Position numbers and translations under genes: made by a program. A stretch of DNA of 64,000 nt from Carnegiea gigantea. Its lineage: Eukaryota > Streptophyta > Magnoliopsida > Caryophyllales > Cactaceae. A model generated the notes under the pieces. It was not told the DNA's origin. It did not search any database and saw nothing but the letters and a program-made list of their open reading frames with translations. Shown in pieces: positions 22,784 through 33,394 of this stretch (position 1 is the first letter of the stretch; every line of letters starts with the position of its first letter). The stretch lies in NCBI GenBank assembly GCA_029747015.1, contig JAKOGI010000328.1:557501-621500 (forward strand). The letters are read 5' to 3'.

Positions 22784-23964
22784 GAGCATTCTCAGTGGAG
22801 TTTCATTTTGTGAAACTCTGACATATCATATCAGTATAAATTTTATAGTTTTAGAACTTATATTTCTTTGTTTTCTCAGCAAATGAAACTTATGTTAGTA
22901 TAAATAATTTAATATTTATTGATGGAGCACATGCTAGCATATGCTTACTTGTTTTAGGCATGCTTACCCTACCAATTTTAGTTTCTTTATTTAAAAAAAC
23001 ACATTCAATTTCTAACATATTATAAAAAAACAACAAAATTAATTTCTAAATTCAAGCAATTAATAAATTGTAACTAGTGAATATTCAAATACTTCATATT
23101 CTTACATATTCTTACCCTACCAAATTTTTTTGGTTTTTAAAACCACCATTTACACACTTATTTTCTATCATGTTGTAAACAAGAACAAAAAATATTAAAT
23201 TTTGTAATCATGCAATTAAATTCTAACAAACACATATTTAATTTCTAACATATTTTTAAAAAGGACAAACAAAATTTGTAACAATTTCAACACAACAGTA
23301 ACAAAAACTTTGAATTACTTACAATTGCCTTCACTTCACTTTAGTGTTCAACTTAATGGAGAATTCCAAAATATGTCTACAAAATCCCACAAAACAAAAT
23401 ATATTAGTTACAATATGAAACAAAAAATATTTATACAAAATTAAAACGAATTACATAACAAATATTATTACTTACCCAAGCTTGAATTTCTTCCAAATTT
23501 AATAAAACTCAAAATTACTGCAACAATTTTAATATCAGATTTGAGAGAGAGTGTGAGAAAGGTAGATAAATTTTTCACAATTTTTGGAACCAATTCATGG
23601 AGCAATATTTATAGAGCAAAAATTGAACCGAAAAAAAAAAAATCAGCCATAATATAGCCGTTGCACAGCATTTCCCAGGTCCAATGGCCTTCTCGGCCCG
23701 CTTCCCCACGCCCACAGCCCAGTTCAGCCTTTTCTCTTTTTTTAAAATTTCCCATCAAAACGCAGCACTTCATGTAGAAAGCCCTATCCAAACGACGCAT
23801 TTTGACCTGCTAAACGCCAAAAAAAATTAGAACGCGGGGCATCACGGCAGACCGGTCTGCCACGCGTGTAAATGCCCTGTGTCCTTCGCTGCCACAAGTC
23901 CCGGGACACGCATGTGACACGCGGGCCCCACCCATGACCCGCGTGCCTCCCGCTGCCAATGCTC
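22784..23964. mobile_element. Tourist-like element with GAGCATT ends, TAA target duplication
   Basis: Left end GAGCATTCTCAGTGG and right end CCGCTGCCAATGCTC are inverted repeats, flanked by TAA at 22781-22783 and 23965-23967. The GAGCATnnnCAGYGG end and 3-bp TAA duplication fit PIF/Harbinger MITEs. It is about 1.2 kb, AT-rich on the left, GC-rich on the right, with no transposase seen. It directly adjoins the putative first exon of LSM8. Confidence 0.75.
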
Positions 23965-23967
23965 TAA

Positions 23968-24332
23968 GAGCAAGAATAGTGGTATTGGCTTACCGGTGGA
24001 GCCTACCACTACCACATCAATCCTCTCTCCAATTTTTTGCCTCACAAGCCTCACCCTCTTTAATGGTTGGCTCATTATTTTGACTCACCAAATAAAATAA
24101 TACTCATGGACCCACACCCCAACACACATCAACTTTTTTAAAATCCAAAAAAAAAACAAGAACTAATAAAACTTAATAACAAAAAAACAAAAAAAAAAGA
24201 AAAAGGTTGGGGAAGGCCCGCTGCTGAGAGCCTCCCCACGGGCCCAGTAGCACAAGCCAACCAATGCAATTGCCCGGACCATTTTTTCGCTCGCTTCCCC
24301 CAAATTCTTTCCCACCGGCCAAGGCCTTGCTC
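23968..24332. mobile_element. Second Tourist-like MITE, sharing a TAA with the first
   Basis: Left end GAGCAAGAATAGTGG and right end GGCCAAGGCCTTGCTC, flanked by TAA at 23965-23967 and 24333-24335. Its middle (ATGGACCCAC..., AAAATCCAAAAAAA) matches 13244-13578. The left TAA is also the right TAA of the preceding element. Confidence 0.7.
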
Positions 24333-24779
24333 TAATATCATACATTTTACCCATTTTTTTACTTAAATATTATCCCCTTCACTTTTTGCCCCCTTTTAAA
24401 CTCTTATTAACCACAATTGAGTGACTGTCGATTTATTTGAGAATTTTTTAATTTTTTTTCTTATTACTGTTTTGCATTTCCTCATATTCTTGGGGATCAA
24501 TTGATCCTGAAATTTTACTAAAAGAGAACAAGTATTAGTCAATTGAGTCAACATGCATGTAATTGTTAATTAAAAATTTTTTTAAAAAAAAGGATTTCCC
24601 GTAGCACTGTCCTCCATTATTTTTCCTGGTGCAATTCAGAAGACTACAATTAAAAATTTTAAAAAATAATGAAAATAAAGAAAAAGAGAAGGGGGGCCAT
24701 TAATTTGTTCACACACCTCATCCTACAAAAGCCCAATCTCTTCAAAATCTCGTTGCGCTTGATTACCGGTAACCGGTTC
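24333..24779. other. Intergenic, 3' flank of the RING gene at 24780
   Basis: AT-rich with short homopolymer tracts. No coding region is seen; it probably includes the 3' UTR of the - strand gene. Confidence 0.5.
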
Positions 24780-25307
24780 TTAAACACGAGTGACCGGTGA
24801 CTCTCCTTGCACCGTTACTTTCCGCCGCACATCCTCCGGTAATCTCACCACACATCTCCTCTCCGCCACCACCTCCTCCACTTGCACCAGCAGCTCCTCC
24901 TCCCTCTCCTGTCCCAGGTCTGCCCGACACCCGGGGCACGGCCCAACAAGACCACAACCATTATTCCCCACGCACGCGGGGTGGAACACGTGACCGCACT
25001 TGGATATGATCATGCAACGCGGCGTTGCAGCCTCATCATGATCGTCATCGTTGAACTCGTTCAAACACGCCGCACATTGTAATAAGGTGTTGGGAGTGAA
25101 GAAGCCCTTTAGGGCCGTGTAGGGTAAGATTAATATTATGGGTCCAGGCTCGGGGCTGGGCCGGGGCAAGCCTGAAGATTCTTCATCGTGGGTTCGCAGC
25201 AGCTCCCTCCTACGGCGGATGTAGAGGCACCCAAAGTAGATTGCGAGGCATATGACCACCTCTAGCACCACCAGTGCCACCGCGGACAGCTTTGGGCCAC
25301 TTCTCAT
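24780..25307 (-). CDS. ATL-like protein with a relaxed RING (175 aa)
   Basis: Member of the local RING array, intronless, with an N-terminal membrane segment (about 8-30) and an RRRR stop-transfer. The ATL hallmark GLD is missing. Metal ligands are all present (C78, C81, C104, H106, H109, C112, C124, C127), but the C81-C104 loop has 22 residues instead of 15 and C112-C124 has 11 instead of 10. The conserved Trp (usually D-x-W-L) that contacts the E2 enzyme is replaced in VGNNGCGLVG. The tail keeps VVRLPEDVRRKV (154-164), matching the LRLPEEVRKQ tail motif of the gene at 2242. Zinc binding seems possible; ligase activity is doubtful. It may be a diverging paralogue or a protein that binds partners without E2. 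The start is an ATG at 25307. Confidence 0.85.
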   Translation of the reverse strand: MRSGPKLSAVALVVLEVVICLAIYFGCLYIRRRRELLRTHDEESSGLPRPSPEPGPIILILPYTALKGFFTPNTLLQCAACLNEFNDDDHDEAATPRCMIISKCGHVFHPACVGNNGCGLVGPCPGCRADLGQEREEELLVQVEEVVAERRCVVRLPEDVRRKVTVQGESPVTRV

Positions 25308-26569
25308 ATCCTGTCTAATCCCCTCTGATTTAGAGCGAGAAATTAAAGAGAAACAGAGGTTGAAGAGTTCAAACTTGCAATTTCTAATGGAGAATATGAG
25401 CTATAGATATATATATTACTGTTTGGAGAGTATTATATCAATAATTAATTCTATAAAATGCAAGTTTGAGTAAGGGTACGTATGATTCAGTTCATGCCTG
25501 AGTTTGCTGTTTTTTTAATTATAATGTTAATTTACAAATAATGTAAAGCTAACGCGTAAGTCATTGTCCTGAGGATTGACTGGTTAAAAAAAATAATGTA
25601 TAACTAAGCTAATGCAAGGAAAGTGTTTGATTAAGCCCTCCTGGTTCAACAGGGAAATGGAATCTCACAGAAGAGGACCGATTTTGACTTGATCTTTTAA
25701 TTGGCCGCTTTTTCTTAATTTATTCAGCCCTTCAGCCTTTTGGGTTTTGTGGCTGCTGTTTTATTTTCTGATAATTAAATTTATGGTTATATAATATATT
25801 CATCATTGTTTTTTTTTTTAATAATTGATTTGGATTTTTTTGGGGAGTCAAGCTACTATTTAACCCACAATGACATTAAAACTCTCTCGTCACAAATTTT
25901 CTATTAACAAGATTTGAATCCAAAAGTTTACTTAATGGGATTAAGCACCTAATTAAACAACTTAAACCAACCTATATTGATGTAGTTAATTTGGATCATA
26001 TATACAGGGAGGTTAGCGTTTTAATCATGTAGTATGTTTTACAAAAACTGTTAAATATGTTAAGCCTTCCGCTTTGCTTTTTTTTTTTTTTTAACCTGAT
26101 ATATATAAGGAGGTGAATGCTCAAGGTGACGGTTGAAGAATGGGTTGATACGTTAATATATCCCCTCACGCGAATACTCTTTCGCCTTGAAGCGTGGAGG
26201 CTGTAAAGGATCGCCTTACCTTGCGCAATAAATCAATATGAGAGTGGTTGAGATTCGTACCTAAGACCATGTTCAATCGACCAAAAGCTTAAGCTGATTA
26301 TTAAAGGCCTAATAATATGTATGCACTCTAACATAATTACAAAAAATATTCAAACAAGAATATCATAAACCAACTGCCGCGCACATTTATCTCCTATTTT
26401 AGCTGGCTACTAAAGAAGCACGAAAAGACCAATGGATAAATAGCAGTTAGTAGTTTTTTTCATCACTATTAAATCATTTTTAAAAAAGCTGCTACTAATA
26501 TCCAATAACTCTATAGCACACACTGATGTATAATGTTAGATATACATCTTGAAAAGATCTATCACATAG
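25308..26569. other. Intergenic, promoter side of the RING gene at 24780
   Basis: AT-rich. Short poly(T) tracts lie near 25810 and 26075. No coding region is recognised. Confidence 0.55.
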
Positions 26570-26929
26570 GCCCTACTTGGCAAACAGCTATTAGCTGTTA
26601 GCTGTTAGCTATTTGTATTAGCTGTTAGCTGTTAGCTGTTTGACTTAACTGTTTATATTAGCTGTTTGAATTAGTTATTTGTTATTTGGTAAAATTAGCT
26701 GTTTCTGATAAAGTTATGAGACAAAAATCTAATTCTTCAAAAAGCTCTTCCAAAAAACTAATGGAATTAGCTTTTTTAAATTAGCATTTTGGACCCAAAA
26801 AACTCTTTTAAAAAGCTCTCTCACCAAACACCCAAATTAGCTTTTTCACTTGGTCAAAAAGTTAATTTTGGTCAAAAAAGCTCTTTTTGACCAAAAAACT
26901 CTTCAAAAAGCTGTTTGCCAAACAGGACC
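26570..26929. mobile_element. MITE of the TTTGGCAAACAGCT family (copy 2)
   Basis: Left end GGCCCTACTTGGCAAACAGC, right end GCTGTTTGCCAAACAGGACC, inverted. The interior begins with tandem TTAGCTG units and continues with AAAGCTCTT words as in 6444-6758. Confidence 0.85.
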
Positions 26930-28259
26930 ATAATAGAAAAGATTCATCATTTGACATATTAAAATGTTCTCTGATTAAAGGTAAAGATTCATTAAACATT
27001 ATAAAAGGTCCATTATTTGACGCTTAACCTATGTTTATGTTTAGTTAATGAATATATCCTTAAACATTTCAGACAATGAACATTTTCTATAATTTGATAC
27101 ATCTTTTTCAAAATATATACATACGGAGCATTGTACATAGGTATGTATGGTAGAATTTTTCAGTAAAATCTTAAATTTGGAGAACTTATATTTGCTTATT
27201 CAAGTTACAAATATGTATCCACGCGTTTTAATTGATTTATTGTGATTTTCATGCTTAAAGCAAGGGTGTAATTTTTTTATTATTACATATTGTTCATGTC
27301 TAATGGATGTGAAGAGTACTATATTTAATTAGAGATATTCCCGAGTGTTCCTAACAACGTAATGTGCCTCTTTTTGCGAACCTATAGCATCATCATATTT
27401 CACTACATAGGTTACATGTAATTAAACTGAGCTGTTGGCTTCGAACTACAAACTGAGTCAAATTGAATAATGCCTACCTGAAGTAAGTTTCTCCTGTGAA
27501 AACGAAATGCGAAAGAAGGAATGTAATTAATTTTTTTTAACGATGCATTATTGAATACTACTGCCAGTTATCTTAAAATAATGGCTGAATTTTTGCTTAA
27601 GAAGTTTCAGCTTAAGCTGCCAGTTGATGACTTTTTAATGATTTTGTTCATATTAATTGGATCAATGTTTAATGTGATAAAATGATTAATACTAGTGATG
27701 ATTGAATATTCCCAAATCATTGTTAATTCCGATCAGTGAACAAAAATTTTGGTCCAGATTGAAAATAATTATTTAGGGGTTCCTTTTTTTGATTGCTTCA
27801 ATTTCACCACCTCTTTTTTAAATTTTATTTCTCACAAAGCCAAACCTACTTGGGTTACTGTCCAGCTTCATCTATTTGGAACAAATGTATCAATTACTTT
27901 CATTGGTTGTTGAACAAATTTCTCATCCAACTGGTAGATTATCCACAGCTAGTGTGTATTGTTGGGTAGAGTTAATATCCAGCCAAAGTTTTCTGTTTTT
28001 TTTTTTAAAAAAAAGAAATACGTGTGAGAGTGGGACACTAATGAGCTATATCCAACTCTTGACAATTACTATATATGGCGATATTAAGATACAGAGGAAA
28101 AAAAATATATCAACTTCAAAATTCAAATTGTGTAAGAAATGTGTACTGTAAAGGAATAATCCAAAAAAATTATGTAAGAGTCAATAGTTGATCCTAATAT
28201 GAAAGCTCACATCAAATCATTTTTCAAGCAACTTCAAAAACTAATAAACACTTATGTAA
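26930..28259. other. Intergenic, no gene seen
   Basis: AT-rich with no recognisable product. A short open frame at 27876-28151 has no family features and low-complexity composition. Confidence 0.55.
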
Positions 28260-28451
28260 TGTTTGGTTAGATGTAATGTAATCAACTTTATAATGTAAAT
28301 AAACTTGCAATTATGTTTTCATTACATTGTTTGGTTGTATAAGAGTATTGAATAAGAGAACTATTTTGTAATTATGATTATCACAAACTATGTAATCACG
28401 ATTGCATTGCTAATTGCATTACATTATCATTATATTACATCCAACCAAAGC
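28260..28451. mobile_element. MITE with GTTTGGTTAGATGTAAT ends
   Basis: The left end GTTTGGTTAGATGTAATGTA is matched by the right end ATTACATCCAACCAAAG in inverted orientation. The interior holds repeated TGTAAT/ATTACA words. At about 190 bp it is a small non-coding element. Confidence 0.75.
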
Positions 28452-28896
28452 TACATCACTGTCATTCAATTCCTTCTCCCTTACCGTCCTAAATATATCG
28501 ATAGGTTAACTTAATCTGTTCACCAAAATATACAAAACAATGGTCAAATAAAATTAATATGACTAGTAAGTGGGTTAATCATATGTAAACAATTTAAATT
28601 CTATGCACACTTTATCTGATTATTTTAAATTTTGCTGATTAACAAATTTTGGAGAAAAATGTCTAGAACTCTAAGTTCCGAATATCATATGCTTATAATA
28701 AGGTTATCACATGATTTACCACAAAAAGTGAAACCCTTGATTTTAATTGTAATTGATCACGGTTTAATTTGTACAACTAATTGGATCTCAACAATCTTAA
28801 TAATAATAATTTTTTAAACAAATCTTGATCAAATTGAAAAGCTAATCTTGATCGAATGAATTGCATCTAACAAACAACATTTTCTTAAGGAAAAGG
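28452..28896. other. Intergenic, 3' flank of the RING gene at 28897
   Basis: AT-rich, no gene recognised; it includes the likely 3' UTR of the - strand gene. Confidence 0.5.
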
Positions 28897-29770
28897 TCAT
28901 ATACCATCCACACTCAGCACTATGAAGCAACAACTTCTCCTATTCAAACTGCCTGTCACGATGCCATGCCGTACCTCCTCCGGTAGCGTTAGCATAAACC
29001 TTTCTCCACTGTCCACCCCCACCCTATCCACTCTCGCCGCGTGTCCCGTTGAATTCCACCTCCGAAGCTTCCCTCCTTTCTGACTCACGGGTCCCTTCAC
29101 CCTCCCGCCTTGCCTGAGTTGCCTCCACGACATCGTTTCCCACCTCATTTACATCCCCCAACTCGTCAACTCGGCCCTCCGGAACACGAGTGGACTCGCC
29201 GGGCAGAGGCTCCAACTCAGCCCGGCAGTAAGGGCAGGTGCTACGGGTAGCAAGCCACTTTTCCACACACTCCACGTGGAAGACGTGATCACACTTGGGC
29301 AGCAAACGCAGGGTTTCGTCCTCCTCAAACACGCTCAGACAAACTGCGCACTCTAGCGGCCTCTTCTCGACGTCGGGCCTGTGGGCCACCAACTCCGAGT
29401 ACGTGAAAACTGGAAAAGTCCTGAGCACATGCGGGTCAAGACCGCGGGTCAGACAAGAGGACCCGGTGATCATCCGGGCGGGCCAAGCCCGGGCAGGCCC
29501 GCGGAAGTACTGGTTGAGTAGGTAGTAGAAAGCAAGGTAGAGGAGGACGAAGGTGGCCGTCAAGAGTGTGATTGTGACGCCCGTGTAAAGCGGGTCTTGG
29601 CTGGAGTATGAGTTCGGTTCGTTCGTGATCAGTTGGGCTTTTGCAAGAGAGTGAGATAAAAGAAATGGTGTGATTGAGAGAAATGGGATTTTGGAGATGA
29701 TCATGAAAAGGATCATGCTTTTGGCAAGTCTTTTGGTGTGTGTGTGTTTTGCTTTGGGAGGAATTGACAT
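28897..29770 (-). CDS. ATL-family RING-H2 E3 ligase with a frameshifted C-terminal tail
   Basis: The uninterrupted frame (29024-29770) gives 248 aa: hydrophobic segment at 19-45, a second membrane segment (about 64-86), RGLD (109-112) with FPVFTYSEL, and a complete RING-H2 (C141, C144, C160, H162, H165, C168, C179, C182, Trp in KWL). An alternative start at Met19 (29716) gives a cleaner signal peptide. The last residues are an Arg/Glu-rich stretch ending in ESG. In another frame, 29073-28897 reads GKLRRWNSTGH...ERFMLTLPEEVRHG, closely matching the tail of the gene at 2242 (GKFTRSFSTGH...ERFTLRLPEEVRKQ). So the native tail is out of frame by one base, between 29148 (a stop in the tail frame lies at 29149-29151) and 29074. 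The RING is intact, so a tail-less protein may still be made. Natural mutation and assembly error are both possible. Confidence 0.9.
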
Positions 29771-29825
29771 AACATAACGAAGGAAGAAAAAACGAGAGAA
29801 AGAAAGAAGGGGGAAGAAAGGGTGC

Positions 29826-29841
29826 CAGTTTATATGATTGA
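29826..29841 (-). promoter_or_regulatory. Candidate TATA box for the RING gene at 28897-29770
   Basis: On the - strand CAATCATATAAACTGG lies about 60 bp before the ATG at 29770. It is followed by a CT-rich leader. Spacing and sequence fit a plant core promoter. Confidence 0.5.
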
Positions 29842-31114
29842 GTAGTATCTTTTTTTGTTTTTTTGGTTGGAATTAGTTAATAATATAATTTAGTTAATTA
29901 ATAATGATCGAGGATGATTATGGAATGTATGTCGTAAAGGCAACAATTTGTAGCTGAAATTCTAGTGCTTAAGTTTTTTAATGATTTGAAAATCTATTTC
30001 GAAAATTATTTTTTGTAGTTATTTATTTTACTCATATAAAATTTTTCTATAAAAATAACTTTTCGTGTAAAATTATTTTACCTTATTTTTGAAGTTTTAC
30101 TTGGTAGATTTTACTTAGATAATGCTCCATTTTTGTTGGGATTATGTCCTTATATATTGGCTCCTCAATATTTAGTTGGTTTATCCCTTATTTTTAGCAA
30201 GCTCCAACAGCATAAAGACGAATATTTTTCCAATAAATATAGACTAAAATTGGTGATGTGAGATGATCAATCACCTAAAGAACCCTTAGAGTTCATGATG
30301 GTCTTGGAAACAAGAATAATGACTTTATACAAAATCACTTCACGCGTTTATCATATTTACGAAATTATATTATTTTGAGCATTGGATATCTATTGGTTCA
30401 AAATTCTCCTTGCTCCATTCGAAGAGAACTAACGGGTTGTCGAATTTTGGAAAAAGGCTGCACTTGAAGGGATTATTAATTATCTTACAAGTGGAGTTAG
30501 AGCGTTTCCCTTCTAAAGAGAGTGCTTTGGCATACTTCAACTCATGTTACTTCTAAACTCTTATTATTCTCTTCATTTACATTCTATCAACTAGTTGTTT
30601 ATATTAATTTTAAGCTTTGATATTGTATTATATAAATAGATGTATTTTGCGTGCTTCCACTTGGCATAAGTAAGTAAATGTTGATCTTATTTTGTGCTAT
30701 GTTGTATCCCAAATTAATAGAAAAGTTCTCCACCTCCTGGGTATGAATATCAGAAAGAATATTTTCTTCCATCTATTTTGGAGAGTCCTATATGTATATG
30801 AATAGATGAAGGGATGCACTGGTTGAACATAATTCAAACCAAAAAAAAAAAATAGTATGTCTATGCCCGAGGAATTTGCAGCAGTGTAACTAATTCAAAA
30901 CTAATTGTCAATGAATAGAGTAACTCACAAACTTATATACATGCTCAAGCCCTTCAATTTTATCAATGTGGGACAAACTCCACTTTCACACTCCAACACA
31001 GTAAACAAGGAAAAACAATATGCATGGACTGGTTCAAGAATAATCGCACCCTAATAAGAAGTTGTTAGAAAGGAAACTCATAGACATGTTGGTCATCATA
31101 GCTAGTGGAAGTCG
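29842..31114. other. Intergenic, no gene seen
   Basis: AT-rich DNA between two - strand RING genes. It holds the distal promoter of the left one and probably the 3' UTR of the right one (CCCACATTG-type words near 30965). No coding region is supported. Confidence 0.55.
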
Positions 31115-31807
31115 TCAATGTGCATCATCATCGTTTCTAAATGGGGAATGGAGGTGAGCACGACAACAAGGGCAAGTTGACTGAGAACCCAACCATCGAT
31201 CGATACAAACACGATGGAAGAGGTGGTCGCAGTTCGGCAACCACCTCACCATCTGCGCGTCTCTCAACTCTGACTGACAAATCACACATACCCCTATGCC
31301 TTTCCCTATCCTTGCCCTCCACCTCTTGGTATATGCAAATGTCGGAAGCGTCCTCAATAAGGCATGTCCTACACCTCCTTGTCCTCTTGTATCCTCATTA
31401 ATGTCCATGGTGGCCCCCAAGGAAGCAGGGAAGCTAATGGGATGAGGATGGTGAGGACGAATAATGGGATCATCATAGTCAACCTTAGGGTTCGAAGAGG
31501 AAGACGGGTTACCACCAGCAATGAATATTAGGGCAACTGAGGCAGCGAATATGACCCCGTAGAGAAAATGCGTTACCATGTCGATCATCGCGACATTGTT
31601 GATGTTAGGGCAGTGGCCCGAGGGGGACGAAGAGCCAAGAACATCGCGGGCTCCTCTGCCTTTGGCGAGTTGGGGCTTGTTGATAGAGCTTGATTTGGAG
31701 GCATAAAAGTTGAAGTTGAACGTGTTTGGCAAAAGAAGGAAAGAAAGGATTGAGAAGAAGACAATTGCATGTTGGGTAGCATTGGTGCAACAATTCTTAG
31801 GACACAT
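31115..31807 (-). CDS. ATL-like RING-H2 E3 ubiquitin ligase (230 aa)
   Basis: Predicted membrane-bound E3 ligase, intronless. Two hydrophobic segments are seen, 12-27 and 78-98. Starting at Met74 (31588) would give a one-segment protein of 157 aa like the small ATLs, but a TATA-like stretch at about 31888-31902 favours the long form. The RING-H2 is complete: C174, C177, C193, H195, H198, C201, C212, C215, with RWL supplying the Trp. The GLD hallmark is reduced to GVG (145-147), followed by the family-like LLRTLPTFAYTKR. A His/Pro-rich segment (117-124) precedes it, and the protein ends in NDDDAH without the LPEEVR motif. It is the most divergent complete ring of the array. Substrate unknown. 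Confidence 0.88.
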   Translation of the reverse strand: MCPKNCCTNATQHAIVFFSILSFLLLPNTFNFNFYASKSSSINKPQLAKGRGARDVLGSSSPSGHCPNINNVAMIDMVTHFLYGVIFAASVALIFIAGGNPSSSSNPKVDYDDPIIRPHHPHPISFPASLGATMDINEDTRGQGGVGHALLRTLPTFAYTKRWRARIGKGIGVCVICQSELRDAQMVRWLPNCDHLFHRVCIDRWLGSQSTCPCCRAHLHSPFRNDDDAH

Positions 31808-32504
31808 TCCGTAATCAAGCTAATTACCCTTGCTGCGTAGCCAGGTTTGTTTAACTTTGATCAAGGGCTTTTGGCTACTTTTCTCATTGCATTATATATG
31901 CTTTAATTGTTTTGGGGGGGGGAGACGGTCCAAGTCTCCCAAAGATATTACTATATTTCATGGCTAATTATATTAATTAATAATGAAACTGGTTCATAAA
32001 AAGTAGGCGATTAGATTGCTTGTTCAAATGAGCAAATATGGTACAACAATAATATTTCAAAATCAAATTTATACGATAAAAGATATAGTAAGTAATTTCA
32101 GTTTTCTTGTGGGAAATTTCTTATTAATTAAGTGATGATCATGATGTTGTGCTTTGGTGTCGGAAGGAAAGGGAATGTGAGCATCATTATAGGTTGACTT
32201 AGGGTGATAAAAAATAGTATTGAATTGTAATTTTTAGTTTATAACGTCCAAGCCTAAGTAATGTGGTATTTTCTTCAGCATTTCCCAAATTCGATCTTAT
32301 GGCGTGCAGGGACTAAGTAAACGTAATTAGGGGTTTCTTGAGTCATTAATTATTACTTGTGCAACCAGGTTTTTCTTATATCAACTGGTCAGTGCATGAT
32401 ATGATAGGTAAGTACAATCGACAGCGAATTAATTAATTATCAAATGAAAGTTATACATGGACTTGTGGTTGGTCTCATAGAACATTAACATGGAATGTTT
32501 AAAA
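31808..32504. other. Intergenic, promoter side of the RING gene at 31115
   Basis: Contains a TATA-like ATTATATATGC (about 31890) for the - strand gene and a T/G tract at 31911-31922. No gene is seen. Confidence 0.55.
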
Positions 32505-33394
32505 AAATGATAGACAATGATTTTTTTTTTTTGGGGGGAGGGGCATTGTTGTGTTTACCAGCCACTAATTTGCACAATGCACATATAGACCTCTTGGAGT
32601 CTAGGCATTGGTTAAGATCTAGTCTTCTCCAGACTCCAATTAATTTAGCCAAGTAGAAAAGTCAATAAATTCTAAATGCTTAAAATCTAATCTTCGTTTT
32701 TTCAACGAGGATAAATGAAAATTTTATATAAGAAATTCCTCTTTGTAAATATATTCGTGATCTAATTAAGATCATTACTCGATGATAGATTGAAATTGAT
32801 AGTTAAGTTACCTGGATCCGTCTCCCAATTTGCGATTTCCACCTTCGAATACATATATCACATGTATCCTCTTTTAGCCATTCGCAATATCCATCAATTT
32901 TTATGCGCAAAACAAACAAAAACAAATAGATTACTATCTTAGGCATATATTTACTGCAATGTTCTTGTAACATACTGAAAACCAATCAAGAATGTCTATG
33001 CACTAAATAACCATAAATCATAACATAAAATCATATCAACTGTCTTAGTTAAAATGTTGACTGTCATAAAAATTAATATAATAGATTCCAAATTTTAGTT
33101 TCACATGCATTGATTCCTATATATAATTTCTGGTGTCTTTAAAAACTATTATACCACTAGAAGAGACTGTGAATTAAAGATGTCCGGCCGAAATAAGTAT
33201 CGTACAGTTTGTCCAACATCCAATGATATGTATTGATTGATACATCCATTCAAATTCAATATAATTCCCTTTCCTTTCAACCAAAATCTAAAAAATGAAA
33301 AAAGAATGAATTCCTATATGATTAATTCAAATTATTTTTCCTGCCCATAAAAAGTGGTAGTTGGGCCGTGGAATATTTAGTAGGATGGGCCACT
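32505..33394 (+). repeat. 890-bp tandem duplication, left copy
   Basis: Starts AAATGATAGACAATG and ends TAGGATGGGCCACT. It repeats at exactly 890 bp distance. The only difference I can see is A at 32539 against G at 33429, inside a G-run. No convincing coding sequence; the identical 60-codon - strand frames are by-products of the duplication. Confidence 0.97.
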
